Origin: Microvirga massiliensis
GTDB taxonomy: Bacteria > Pseudomonadota > Alphaproteobacteria > Rhizobiales > Beijerinckiaceae
Reading direction: 5' to 3'
Assembly: GCF_001006805.1 (NCBI RefSeq)
Contig: NZ_LN811350.1
Location: forward strand, 399,205 to 463,204
Length of the DNA stretch: 64,000 nucleotides
Shown one piece after another: positions 1 to 11,008 of the stretch. How positions within the stretch are numbered: position 1 is the first letter of the stretch; each line of letters starts with the position of its first letter. The translations under genes were made by a program, and so were the position numbers. A model generated the notes under the pieces. The model worked only from the letters and a program-made list of their open reading frames with translations, had not been told where the DNA came from and searched no databases.

Positions 1-495
1 CGTGAGGCGCCGGTCACGCCGTGCACGATCGAGATGTTGCCGGCGAGGAGGTTGGACAGCTGCGCGAGGAAGAGCGTCGGCCTCAGATCGCTCATGAGAT
101 GTTGGTTCAGGAAGACGCCCGGGTCTGGCGCCGTCCGAAGTCCGCTCAGGATCGCGGAATCGGCCGCGTAATCCCGTTCCCCGCCGCCCGCCGCGACGAT
201 GAGGTGCATGCGCGCCTTCAGGTCGGTATCGTCCTTCGCCGCGGCCGAATCGAGCGCCATGCCGGCGGCATAAGTGCCGAGGCGCTGCCAGGCCTCCATC
301 TGGCGCTGATCGGATTTCTTCGGGATCTGGCGGTCGAAATCGACCGGCACGACCGGGTGGACCGGGTAAGGCGCGTAGGTTTCCGCATCGGCGCGCGGCG
401 GCGCACCGGACGACATCGCCTCGAGATGCGCCTCGACGCCCTCTCCCGCGCAGGAGACGAGCCCGATGCCGGTAATGACCACCTCGCGCGTCATG
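1..495 (-). CDS. Beta-ketoacyl-ACP synthase (FabF type), N-terminal part, cut by window edge
   Basis: This is a condensing enzyme that would elongate acyl chains on an acyl carrier protein in the cytoplasm. Reading leftward from ATG at 495 the frame stays open to base 1, giving about 165 residues. It begins TREVVITGIGLVS, the usual N terminus of FabF-type ketosynthases. A good ribosome site, AGGAG, sits just upstream. The catalytic Cys and the two His residues lie beyond the edge and cannot be seen. It follows fabZ and acpXL on the same strand, so by analogy with the rhizobial acpXL cluster it probably serves synthesis of the C26-C28 hydroxy fatty acid of lipid A. The 210-base gap before it holds a palindromic repeat. 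The family is firm; the pathway is inferred from neighbours. Confidence 0.85.
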
Positions 496-540
496 CGGAC
501 TCCTGGGGCGGATTGTGCTCACTCTGCGGGCGTGGGGTTT

Positions 541-660
541 CCCCCCTCACCCGGACGCTCCGCGTCCGACCTCTCCCTCTGGGAGGGAGGTGACGTGCGA
601 GCGCCGCCCTCTTCACCTCTCCCTTGACGGGAGAGATCGCCCCGAAGGGGCGGGTGAGGG
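541..660. repeat. Palindromic intergenic repeat (family A)
   Basis: This element of about 117 bases fills the gap between fabZ and the ketosynthase gene. Its ends are perfect 10-base inverted repeats, CCCTCACCCG at 544-553 and CGGGTGAGGG at 651-660. Inside are further short hairpins: GACGC/GCGTC near 554-567, CCTCTCCC/GGGAGG near 570-588, CTCTCCC/GGGAGAG at 618-634, and CGCCCC/GGGGCG at 639-651. Repeats of this CTCTCCC/GGGAGAG kind are common between genes in Rhizobiales. No coding function is likely. Confidence 0.7.
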
Positions 661-705
661 TGGCAGCGCCGACGTCGCAAGGACAGCGTAACACTAAGGC
701 GGAAG

Positions 706-1164
706 TCATACCCCCTCCGGCATCCCAATGCGCCGCCCCTGGGCGCGCATCTTCTCGTCGAGGCCGGCCGGGAAGGGCATGGTCTTGAAGCGGAGCTCCG
801 CGTCGCAGATGGCCTTGCCGTCGACCGCGATCTTCGCCCGCGTGACGGCGTAGCCCGAGCCTTCGTGCTCGAGATGCGCCTCGGTCGAGAGGATCGTGCC
901 GGGGCCCACGAAGGTGCGGAACCGCGCCTTGTCGACGGCCATGAGAAACGGCATGTGCGTAAAATTCATGAGCCCGAGCACGAGATAGCCCGAGGCTTGT
1001 GCCATGGTCTCGGTCAGGAGCACGCCGGGGACGAGCGGATGTCCCGGGAAATGGCCTTCAAACACCGGACTCTCGTCCGGCACCGTCGACCGGGTCTCGA
1101 TCCGCTGCGCGTCGCGATCGAACGCAACGACGCGGTCGATCATCTCGAAATATTCCAGGCGCAT
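706..1164 (-). CDS. fabZ: 3-hydroxyacyl-ACP dehydratase, FabZ family
   Basis: The product of 152 residues is a hot-dog-fold dehydratase that removes water from 3-hydroxyacyl-ACP during fatty acid elongation. The family motif GHFPGHPLVPGVL is present near residues 38-50, containing the catalytic His, and the following ETMAQ carries the catalytic Glu. It starts 5 bases after acpXL stops and is almost certainly cotranscribed with it. In rhizobia the same gene (fabZXL) acts with AcpXL in making the very-long-chain hydroxy acid of lipid A, which is the likely role here rather than bulk fatty acid synthesis. Confidence 0.9.
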   Translation of the reverse strand: MRLEYFEMIDRVVAFDRDAQRIETRSTVPDESPVFEGHFPGHPLVPGVLLTETMAQASGYLVLGLMNFTHMPFLMAVDKARFRTFVGPGTILSTEAHLEHEGSGYAVTRAKIAVDGKAICDAELRFKTMPFPAGLDEKMRAQGRRIGMPEGV

Positions 1165-1169
1165 GCGCG

Positions 1170-1451
1170 CTATGCGTTCTTCGCAGCCACCAGCGCGTCG
1201 ATGCGGGAGACGAGATTCTTGAGCACGAAGTATTCCTCTGCCGGAACCTTCCCCTCGTTAACCTCCTGCGTCCACTGCTCGAGCGGGAGCTTGATTCCGA
1301 AGGCCTTGTCGACCGCGAACGCGATATCGAGAAACGCCAGCGAATCGATCCCGAGGTCATCGATCGCGTGGCTCTCGGGTGTGATCTGCTCGCGCGGAAT
1401 ATCGGCTGTCTCGGCAATGATGCCGGCAACGGTGTCGAAGGTGGAGGACAT
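1170..1451 (-). CDS. acpXL: Acyl carrier protein AcpXL for very-long-chain fatty acids
   Basis: The product has 93 residues, longer than the housekeeping AcpP (about 78) and matching AcpXL (about 92). The phosphopantetheine attachment site is seen as [15 protein letters not shown], with the Ser of DSL as acceptor. Residues following, [16 protein letters not shown], are typical of AcpXL. The protein carries the growing C28 chain later placed on lipid A. The start is the ATG at 1451 because upstream codons are not ACP-like. The gene heads the run acpXL-fabZ-ketosynthase and lies 193 bases downstream of acnA on the same strand. Confidence 0.92.
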   Translation of the reverse strand: MSSTFDTVAGIIAETADIPREQITPESHAIDDLGIDSLAFLDIAFAVDKAFGIKLPLEQWTQEVNEGKVPAEEYFVLKNLVSRIDALVAAKNA

Positions 1452-1567
1452 CGCCTCGCTCTCCTGAACGGGTTTTTCTGGAAGCGCGACGTCCGCCGGG
1501 CTTAAGGCCCATCCCCCGGTCGCCAGTTCCAACGTGCTTGAGTTGGCCCCCTTACACGAGGGGAACC

Positions 1568-1590
1568 GGGGCGGCAACACCCGCCGCCCC
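1568..1590 (-). terminator. GC-rich hairpin after acnA
   Basis: A perfect 8-base stem (GGGGCGGC at 1568-1575 pairing with GCCGCCCC at 1583-1590, 7-base loop) lies between the acnA stop and acpXL. No T-run follows on the minus strand, so termination is only possible, not shown. Confidence 0.3.
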
Positions 1591-1644
1591 AGCCATCTGG
1601 TGAGGTGTCGCCCGGATTCCGGGCGGTCACCCTTTATTGATCAT

Positions 1645-4350
<2,706 letters not shown>

Positions 4351-4375
4351 GGCTATCCTCGCGAGCGGTTTCACA

Positions 4376-4389
4376 CGAACGATCGTTCG
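4376..4389. promoter_or_regulatory. 14-base perfect palindrome upstream of acnA
   Basis: CGAACGATCGTTCG reads the same on both strands and lies in the 232-base acnA/ccmA divergent region, 25 bases before the acnA start. The core AACG..CGTT form resembles operators of TetR-type repressors. The regulator is unknown. Confidence 0.4.
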
Positions 4390-4582
4390 GCCGAATTGCG
4401 CGAATGCGCGCGCCGCCCCGGGAGCGCCCGGACTGGTGGAAACGCGCGAGACGGATTGGACGCCTTGGCGCGCGGCGCAGCCGTCGGCTCTATAGATCAA
4501 ATCGGCCGCGCCCGCTACAGCGTTCCGCCACGGAGCGGCTCGGCACAGGGCTGCCGGCCGCCATCGAGCAACAGGGGTTGGG

Positions 4583-5209
4583 GTGAGAATCCTCGTCGAG
4601 AATCTGGCCTGCCGGCGCGGCGGGCGCCTCGTTTTCGAGGGTCTCTCGTTCCGGATCGGATCCGGGGAGGCTCTCGTGGTGACGGGCCGGAACGGCGCCG
4701 GGAAGTCCACCCTTCTGGCGGCGCTCGCGGGCGCGATCACCCCGTCTGCCGGACGCATCACCACGGAGGGGAACGGGTCGGACGACACGCCGCTGGTGGA
4801 GCGCCTCCATGCCGTCGGCCACCGTGACGGGCTGAAGGCAGTCCTGACGGCGCGCGAGAATCTCGCTTTCTGCCGTGACCTGTTCGGCAACCCCGCCCTG
4901 GAGCCCGAAGAGGCCCTTGAGCGGGTCGGCCTGGCCCATGCAGTGGATTTGCCGGTCGCCTATCTTTCGGCGGGCCAGCGCCGGCGCGTCGCGCTCGCCC
5001 GCCTGCTTGTGGCGCATCGCCCACTCTGGCTGCTCGACGAGCCGACGGCCGCGCTCGACGCGAGATCGCAGGCCACGCTCCTGACCCTCATGCAGGAGCA
5101 TATCGCCGGTGGCGGCCTGATCATCGCCGCGACCCATGCTCCTCTCGGGCTAGCCGCCCAGGAGATCCGGATCGGATCCGACGGGGCCGGCAGAGGAGCG
5201 GCGTCATGA
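4583..5209 (+). CDS. ccmA: Heme exporter ATP-binding protein CcmA
   Basis: This ABC ATPase of 208 residues works with CcmB to release holo-CcmE from CcmC during c-type cytochrome maturation. Walker A is seen as GRNGAGKST, the signature as [14 protein letters not shown], and Walker B as [12 protein letters not shown], followed by the switch His in AATHAPLG. Its short length fits CcmA. The stop overlaps the ccmB start (ATGA), indicating translational coupling. It is the first gene of the cluster and is divergent from acnA. Confidence 0.93.
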   Translation: MRILVENLACRRGGRLVFEGLSFRIGSGEALVVTGRNGAGKSTLLAALAGAITPSAGRITTEGNGSDDTPLVERLHAVGHRDGLKAVLTARENLAFCRDLFGNPALEPEEALERVGLAHAVDLPVAYLSAGQRRRVALARLLVAHRPLWLLDEPTAALDARSQATLLTLMQEHIAGGGLIIAATHAPLGLAAQEIRIGSDGAGRGAAS

Positions 5210-5874
5210 GATCCGCTTTTGCGGCGCTGCTCCGGCGTGACCTCGCTCTCGCGACCCGGATCGGAGGCTCGGGGGCGCTCGGGCTGATCTTCTTCCTCAT
5301 GGTCGTCACGCTGGTCCCCTTCGCGATCGGGCCGGACCTCAACCTTTTGTCCCGGATCGGCCCGGCGATTCTCTGGATCGCGGCGGTGCTGGCCACGTTG
5401 ATCGGGCTCGACCGCCTGTTTCAGGCCGATGAGGAGGACGGATCGCTCGATCTCCTGCGGGCCGCGCCCGTGCCGCTCGAGATGATGGTCCTCGCCAAGG
5501 TTCTCGCCCACTGGCTCACGACCGGGCTCCCGCTCGCGCTCGCCTCTCCCCTCTTCGGGCTTCTCGTCGCCCTCTCGCCAGAGGCCATGGCCGCCATGGT
5601 CGCGACGCTCGTCGTCGGCACGCCGGCGCTGACCTTCGTGGGGGCCGTCGGCGCGGCGCTCACGGCCTCGCTACGCCGTGGCGGCCAGATTCTCGCGATT
5701 CTCGTCCTGCCGCTCATGATCCCGACGCTGATTTTCGGGGTTTCAGCGGCGAATTCCGCCACCGGGGGCACGATTCCCTTCGCGACCCCCATGCTCATCC
5801 TGGCCGCAATCACCCTCGTGTCGGCCGTGATCGGGACGATCGGCGCGGCGGCGGCTCTGCGGTCGCCCGAATGA
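5206..5874 (+). CDS. ccmB: Heme exporter membrane protein CcmB
   Basis: The product of 222 residues has about six hydrophobic segments and is the membrane partner of CcmA in the inner membrane. The segment YRAD-like cytoplasmic region after the first two helices (FQADEEDGSLDLL) is characteristic of CcmB. It overlaps ccmA by four bases. The next ccm gene, ccmC, is 1.3 kb downstream because a minus-strand peptidase gene lies between them. Confidence 0.9.
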   Translation: MRSAFAALLRRDLALATRIGGSGALGLIFFLMVVTLVPFAIGPDLNLLSRIGPAILWIAAVLATLIGLDRLFQADEEDGSLDLLRAAPVPLEMMVLAKVLAHWLTTGLPLALASPLFGLLVALSPEAMAAMVATLVVGTPALTFVGAVGAALTASLRRGGQILAILVLPLMIPTLIFGVSAANSATGGTIPFATPMLILAAITLVSAVIGTIGAAAALRSPE

Positions 5875-5917
5875 CTGGCCGCCCTTGTCCGGCCGTGAGC
5901 GAGCCGCGGGGCCGACC

Positions 5918-6904
5918 TCATGGCAGGTCGAGGGTAAACGTCTCCTCGATCGCCGGCTCGCCGCCGCGGATCACCTGGTAGCGGGCCGTGTACCGCCCCG
6001 AGAGCCACCCTCCGGGTGGCCGTTTCAATCCGACGAACTTGAAATACTGTGCCTTCGGGCCGTCGAGGGGCGGATCCGTATCAGCGGCCATGATGCGGCC
6101 GTCGGGTCCGGCAAGAGAAAGATGCTGCACGTCGCCGGCCTTCAGCCCGATGGCACGGATGAAGGCGACGATGGCCGGGGCGTCCCGCTCCGGTGCAACC
6201 CGGCCAGCCTCTCCTATCTCGATGGCCTTCATGGTCACGGCGCCGGACGCAAAGCCTCGGTTCAGCAAGGCGCCGGGACGGTAGACGAGCGACTTTGCGA
6301 CGCTCTCGCTCCAGAGGGATAGCCCCTCTCCACAGGCTCCAGGTTCAAGATCGGCCGCGAAGGGATCGATGATCCTGCCGTTCTGACGGACCGTGAAGTG
6401 CAGGTGCGGATATTCCGTGAGGCCGGAGAGACCGACGCGACCGATCGGGTAGCCGGCTGGGATGCGGTCTCCCGGCTTCACGCGCACGCTGCCCCGTTGC
6501 AGATGGCAATATTGCGTTTCGAGGCCGTCCTCATGGGCGATCACGATGCCGTTGCCGCATTCAACCCCCTGCACCTGGCCTTCCGGACGAGCGCGCACCG
6601 GGATATCGGGCACGCCGTCGCGTATCCTTTTCACCTGCCCGGGTGCCGCCGCGAGAACCGCGACGCCGTTGTTCATGTCGACGAGCGTGGGCACCCGGAA
6701 GTCGGTTCCGGTGTGTCCCTGATAGGTGAGCGTCCCGCAGGCGAAGTCCCGGGCTTCCGGACCGGGATCGTGATCGACGTAGTTCTGGACGAAGCAGGTG
6801 TGCCCGATCTCGCAATCGATGGGCAGTTGAAACCTGGTCTCTTCCGCAGTGGCTGCCGTCGGCACCAGCGCGATGCCGAGACAGAAAGCACGGATCCAGC
6901 TCAT
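5918..6904 (-). CDS. Secreted M23 (LytM) family peptidase
   Basis: The product of 328 residues starts at the ATG at 6904, which gives a signal peptide (SWIRAFCLGIALVPTAATA); the longer frame start at 6997 would bury it. The M23 core has HTGTDFRVP (zinc His and Asp) and, later, HLHFTVRQNG with the HxH zinc and catalytic pair; GNGIVIAHEDG also fits the fold. Such proteins cut peptidoglycan cross-links or act as activators of amidases. It lies convergent to ccmB and divergent from ccmC, so it splits the ccm cluster. Confidence 0.88.
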   Translation of the reverse strand: MSWIRAFCLGIALVPTAATAEETRFQLPIDCEIGHTCFVQNYVDHDPGPEARDFACGTLTYQGHTGTDFRVPTLVDMNNGVAVLAAAPGQVKRIRDGVPDIPVRARPEGQVQGVECGNGIVIAHEDGLETQYCHLQRGSVRVKPGDRIPAGYPIGRVGLSGLTEYPHLHFTVRQNGRIIDPFAADLEPGACGEGLSLWSESVAKSLVYRPGALLNRGFASGAVTMKAIEIGEAGRVAPERDAPAIVAFIRAIGLKAGDVQHLSLAGPDGRIMAADTDPPLDGPKAQYFKFVGLKRPPGGWLSGRYTARYQVIRGGEPAIEETFTLDLP

Positions 6905-7163
6905 CGGCCCACCCCGCCCGTCCGACCTGCGGATCGCCTGGACCGCGCCGCTTCTTGCGAAAGCCCGGCCAGAAATCTCGGGTCGATGAGCCATCATGCG
7001 CTTTCCGACCTGGAAGTCACCCGAAAAGCTCCGCCTCTATCAGGTCATGCGGAAACGAGGCATGGCCGCTGGCCGTCCGGCCGCCTTTCCTCGCAGGCAT
7101 CGGCGGAACCGGCCCATCCGTGCCGCATTGCGGGGGCGAAACGGGAAGGCTAAATCGGCGTCC

Positions 7164-7904
7164 ATGATCCTTGCGCTCGCAAACCCGGCTCGCTTCATGA
7201 GCTACAGCGGACGGCTCCTGCCTTGGCTTGCAGGTGCCGGGGCCTTGCTCGTGCTCGCGGGGCTTTATCTCGCGTGGTTCGTCGCGCCCCCGGATTACCA
7301 GCAGGGCGAGACGGTCCGGATCATGTTCCTCCACGTGCCCGCCGCTTGGCTCGGGATGTTCTTCTACAGCCTGATGGCCCTGTCGGCGATCGGCACGCTG
7401 GTCTGGCGGCATCCGCTGGCCGACGTGTCCCAGAAGGCGGCGGCGCCGATCGGGGCGGCCTTCACGCTCATCTGCCTCGTGACAGGCTCCCTGTGGGGCC
7501 GGCCGATGTGGGGCACCTATTGGGAATGGGATGCGCGCCTGACCTCAGTGCTCGTGCTTTTCCTCTTGTATTGCGGCGTCCTGGCGCTCTGGCGTACGGT
7601 CGAGGAGCCGGCCCGCGCGGCCCGCGCCGTGTCGATCCTGACCCTGGTCGGCGCCGTGAACCTCCCGATCATCAAGTTCTCCGTCGATTGGTGGAATACG
7701 CTGCACCAGCCTGCCTCCGTGCTGCGTCTCGATGGGCCGACGATCCATCCGAGCATGCTGTATCCGCTTCTCGTGATGGCACTCGCGGCGACCGTCGTCG
7801 GAATCTCCCTGCATCTCGCTGGCATGCGTACGGAGATCCTCCGGCGCAGGGTTCGCACCCTCACGATTCTCGAGGCCGAGCGTCTCGACATGCAGGCCGC
7901 CTGA
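7164..7904 (+). CDS. ccmC: Heme transporter/handling protein CcmC
   Basis: CcmC loads heme onto CcmE in the periplasm. The product has 246 residues with six predicted membrane helices. The tryptophan-rich heme motif is seen as WGTYWEWDARLTS, and the two flanking heme-ligand histidines are in FLHVPAAWLGM and WNTLHQPASV. The ATG at 7164 is chosen because the upstream extension of 56 residues is Arg-rich and not family-like. Its stop overlaps the ccmD start. About 170 bases upstream could hold its own promoter, needed because it no longer directly follows ccmB. Confidence 0.95.
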   Translation: MILALANPARFMSYSGRLLPWLAGAGALLVLAGLYLAWFVAPPDYQQGETVRIMFLHVPAAWLGMFFYSLMALSAIGTLVWRHPLADVSQKAAAPIGAAFTLICLVTGSLWGRPMWGTYWEWDARLTSVLVLFLLYCGVLALWRTVEEPARAARAVSILTLVGAVNLPIIKFSVDWWNTLHQPASVLRLDGPTIHPSMLYPLLVMALAATVVGISLHLAGMRTEILRRRVRTLTILEAERLDMQAA

Positions 7905-8062
7905 TGGGCCCGCATGCGACTTTCATCATCGCGGCCTATCTCTTCACGGGCCTCGTCGTGGCAGTCCTGATCGCCTGGGAGATCGTCGACTATCGGGCGC
8001 AGACCCGCGCGCTTGAGAAACTCGAGCGCCGCGGCATGCGCAGGAGGGCCGATCGTGGTTGA
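7904..8062 (+). CDS. ccmD: Heme exporter protein CcmD
   Basis: This is a small membrane peptide of 52 residues, with one helix (TFIIAAYLFTGLVVAVLIAW) followed by a basic, Tyr- and Arg-rich tail, as is usual for CcmD. It stabilises CcmC and CcmE in the maturation complex. Its ATG overlaps the ccmC stop, and its end overlaps the GTG start of ccmG. Identification rests on size, topology and position between ccmC and ccmG. Confidence 0.88.
   Translation: MGPHATFIIAAYLFTGLVVAVLIAWEIVDYRAQTRALEKLERRGMRRRADRG
8042..8047 (+). promoter_or_regulatory. Ribosome binding site that sets the ccmG start
   Basis: AGGAGG lies inside the 3' end of ccmD, 7 bases before GTG at 8055. This supports GTG rather than an earlier ATG at 8037-8042 or 8013 as the ccmG start. 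Confidence 0.6.
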
Positions 8063-8624
8063 GACGGAGCCGTGGTCGAGGCGGCGCCTCCTGTTCCTGC
8101 TTCCTGTCCTTTTTTTCTTCGGGCTCGCGATCCTCTTCGTGTTCCGCCTGTTCTCGGGAGATCCGTCCCGTGTGCCGTCGGCACTCATCGGCCGCCCCGT
8201 TCCGACTTTCAATCTGGAGCCGCTCGAAGGATTGCATGCCGCCGGCAAGCCGATCCCGGGCCTTTCGACCGAGGATCTGAAGGGCCGCACGACCGTCGTG
8301 AACGTCTGGGCCTCCTGGTGCGCGCCCTGCCGGCAGGAGCACCCGCTCCTCGTCGAACTCGCGCAGGATCCGTCGATCCGCGTCGTCGGGATCAACTACA
8401 AGGACAAGGCCGAGAATGCCCGCCGCTTTCTCGGCGCTCTCGGCAACCCCTACGCTGCGGTCGGGGTCGATCCCAACGGACGCACTGCCATCGACTGGGG
8501 CGTCTACGGGGTGCCGGAAACCTTCATCGTCGGCCCGGACGGCACGATCCGCCACAAGCATATCGGCCCGCTGACCCCGGAAGCGCTGCCCGGCTTCAAG
8601 GCGGCGCTCCAGGCGCAGAGTTGA
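8055..8624 (+). CDS. ccmG: Thiol:disulfide interchange protein CcmG/DsbE
   Basis: CcmG is a periplasmic, membrane-anchored thioredoxin that reduces the CXXCH heme-binding motif of apocytochrome c. The product of 189 residues has an N-terminal anchor helix (LLFLLPVLFFFGLAILFVF), the active site WASWCAPC, and the conserved GVPETFIVGPDG with the cis-Pro segment. The GTG start overlaps ccmD by eight bases and has an AGGAGG site 7 bases upstream. It ends the ccmCDG operon. Confidence 0.94.
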   Translation: MVETEPWSRRRLLFLLPVLFFFGLAILFVFRLFSGDPSRVPSALIGRPVPTFNLEPLEGLHAAGKPIPGLSTEDLKGRTTVVNVWASWCAPCRQEHPLLVELAQDPSIRVVGINYKDKAENARRFLGALGNPYAAVGVDPNGRTAIDWGVYGVPETFIVGPDGTIRHKHIGPLTPEALPGFKAALQAQS

Positions 8625-8890
8625 TCTCAGCCCGCGGGATTTTTCGCTTCAGCGCTCCAGAACTAACGAACTCCCCGCTCTAGCGGGCAGTCGACCGGAA
8701 CATTGGCATGGTGCCCGTCCGGACACACTTGGAGTAGCGGTCACACGTGGATGCCGAGCCTTCACAGCCTATTGAAGATCCGCCTCTGCCGTCGTCCGGC
8801 TCACGAATGTTGTGAGTAGGGCATGAGCGGCACAGCACGTGCAGGCAGACCGGGATCCATCCCGAGCGGCGGACGCCGGGTGGCTCGCTG

Positions 8891-10294
8891 GTGAAGACGC
8901 TCGTCCCAAGATTGGCCGCTGTCCTCGGCCTGCAGGGATTGCGCTCCTCCCTTTGGCGGCGCCTTGCAAATCCCGCGGCCATATTCCGGCTCAACCCGGA
9001 CGAGGCGACGAGACGTCTCCTGAGCGAAGCGGCGCAGCTGGCCGAACTCCGCGCAGGCCTCGCTCGGGTGAGTGTCGCAGTTCTGCTCCTGCTTACGATC
9101 GCCGTCGCAGTCGACGAGGTGCCGCGGAACAATCCGGTGCTCGTTCGCCAGCTTCAGGCGGCGCAGATCACGATCGTTCTGTTCGGGATCGTCGGCGTGA
9201 TAGGCTGGTGGCTTGCCTCGCGACGCAGGCCGCTGCGCTTTCTGCCCGTCGCAACGGCGACGACGGACGCAGTCCTAGTTTTGGGGAACATTGCCTACAA
9301 CCTTCGCGCGTCCGGCATCGCGGGCGATTTCGTCGCCGCCATGCCGGCGCTCTGGGTGGTGCCAATCATGATCGCGGCGAGCGCTGTCCATTACCGGCCT
9401 CGCCTCCAGGCCTATGTGACACTCCTCTATATCGTCGGGCTCTCCGCGCTCATCCTGAACGCCGGCTCCCTCGAACTTTCGGAGCGCCCGCAGGCACTCG
9501 CGCACTTTGGGCTGGAATTCGGCCCACAGGCGAATTTCGTGCGCCTGGCGATGCTGCTCGCGATGGCGCTGATCCTGATCATCGTAGCATGGCAGGGACG
9601 CGCTCTTCTCGAACGCGCCGTCCGGGAAACGACGATGCGTCTGACCGTGGCGCGCTATCTGCCGGCAGAATTCGCCCCGATTCTCTCGAACGAGAGCTTC
9701 GCAGCTCTGCGCAAGGGAAGGCGGCAGGAGGTGGTCATCCTGTTCGTCGATATGCGCGACTCCTCGGCGCTCGCGGAAACGCTCGATCCTGCACGCTTGG
9801 CGGTTTTCATCTCCTCTTTTCGCCGGCGCGTGTCCCGCGCGGCCGCGCAGCACGGCGGCGTCGTCGACAAGTTCATCGGGGACGGCGCACTCATCCTGTT
9901 CGGCGTGCCTGCAGAGGGTAATGACGATGCTGCCCGGGCGCTGGCCTGCGGGCGCACGCTGATCCGTCTCGTCGAGCGCTGGAACCGCAAGCGGCGTTTC
10001 GATCCACCAATCCGGATCGGGCTCGGAATCCATGCCGGCGAGGTCTTTTGCGGCGTTGTCGGCGACGAGTCCCGCCTCGAATTCACGGTCGTGGGCGAGG
10101 CCGTGAACATCGCAAACCGGATCGAGCAGGCCAACAAGGAAGCCGGCACGACGATGCTGGCCTCCGCAGAGGTCGTCGCACGCGCCGGTGAGATCGAAGC
10201 CTGGGAGCCGGTCGGAAGGGACAGGCTGCCGGGAATGACGCGTCAGATCACGCTGATGCGGCCGAATCCGGATCGTCCGGAGCGCGCCGGATAG
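8891..10294 (+). CDS. Membrane-bound class III adenylate/guanylate cyclase
   Basis: The product of 467 residues has an N-terminal half with about six membrane helices (residues 60-235) and a C-terminal class III cyclase domain (about 275-455). The metal-binding aspartates are in ILFVDMRDSS and DKFIGDGALILFG, and the transition-state Asn/Arg pair in VNIANRIEQANK. It would make cAMP from ATP at the inner membrane. The GTG start at 8891 is the first in frame and has only a weak ribosome site. It stands alone between ccmG and convergent yciB. Substrate specificity (ATP or GTP) is not certain. Confidence 0.88.
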   Translation: MKTLVPRLAAVLGLQGLRSSLWRRLANPAAIFRLNPDEATRRLLSEAAQLAELRAGLARVSVAVLLLLTIAVAVDEVPRNNPVLVRQLQAAQITIVLFGIVGVIGWWLASRRRPLRFLPVATATTDAVLVLGNIAYNLRASGIAGDFVAAMPALWVVPIMIAASAVHYRPRLQAYVTLLYIVGLSALILNAGSLELSERPQALAHFGLEFGPQANFVRLAMLLAMALILIIVAWQGRALLERAVRETTMRLTVARYLPAEFAPILSNESFAALRKGRRQEVVILFVDMRDSSALAETLDPARLAVFISSFRRRVSRAAAQHGGVVDKFIGDGALILFGVPAEGNDDAARALACGRTLIRLVERWNRKRRFDPPIRIGLGIHAGEVFCGVVGDESRLEFTVVGEAVNIANRIEQANKEAGTTMLASAEVVARAGEIEAWEPVGRDRLPGMTRQITLMRPNPDRPERAG

Positions 10295-10300
10295 GGCACT

Positions 10301-10897
10301 TCACCCGGCAGTGCCGCTCTCCTTGCGCTTCTCGTATTTCAAGAGCAGCGGCGTCTGCGCGAACGCGAAGACGAGCGTCAGCGGCATGATGCCGAAAACC
10401 TTGAAGCTCACCCAGAAATCCGTGGTCTGGGTGCGCCAGACGATCTCGTTCAGGATGGCCAGTACGAAGAAGAACAGCGCCCAACGGAACGTGAGCTTGC
10501 GCCAGCCCTCCTCCGTAAGGTCGAGCACGCTGTCGAGGACGAGAGCGAGCAGCGACTTGCCGAAGAAGAGTCCGCCGAGAAGCACCACGCCGAACAGGGT
10601 GTTCACAATCGTCGGCTTCAGCTTGATGAAGAGCTCGTCCTGCAGGGCGAGAGTCAGACCGCCGAACACGACCACCACGACTCCGGACACGAGGGGCATG
10701 ATCGGGAGCTTGCGGACGAGCACATAATGGATCGCCAGCGCAATGAGCGTCGCGGCCAGGAAGAGCGCCGTGGCCGTGAAGATGCCCGCCCGCTGGTTTG
10801 CCAGGAAGAACAGCACGAGGGGGCCAAGCTCGAGCGCAAGCTTCGCGATCGGGTGGAGCGCAGGGCGCTGTAGCGGTTGAACTGCCTGGTCGGTCAT
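10301..10897 (-). CDS. yciB: Inner membrane septation protein YciB/IspZ family
   Basis: This membrane protein of 198 residues has five or six helices and the family features [10 protein letters not shown] near the start, [10 protein letters not shown] in the middle and [20 protein letters not shown] near the end. YciB homologues take part in cell-envelope integrity and septation. It lies downstream of ftsY on the same strand with a 111-base gap, a conserved arrangement in Rhizobiales, and is convergent with the cyclase gene (6-base gap). Confidence 0.92.
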   Translation of the reverse strand: MTDQAVQPLQRPALHPIAKLALELGPLVLFFLANQRAGIFTATALFLAATLIALAIHYVLVRKLPIMPLVSGVVVVVFGGLTLALQDELFIKLKPTIVNTLFGVVLLGGLFFGKSLLALVLDSVLDLTEEGWRKLTFRWALFFFVLAILNEIVWRTQTTDFWVSFKVFGIMPLTLVFAFAQTPLLLKYEKRKESGTAG

Positions 10898-11008
10898 CTC
10901 TCATCTCTGCCAAAGCGGTCACGACAAGTCACCCTGGATCCGGATGGACCCGGCCGGGCCACATCATCGCAAGGGCTCGTCGTTTCGGATCCCTCTCGTG
11001 TGGCCACG

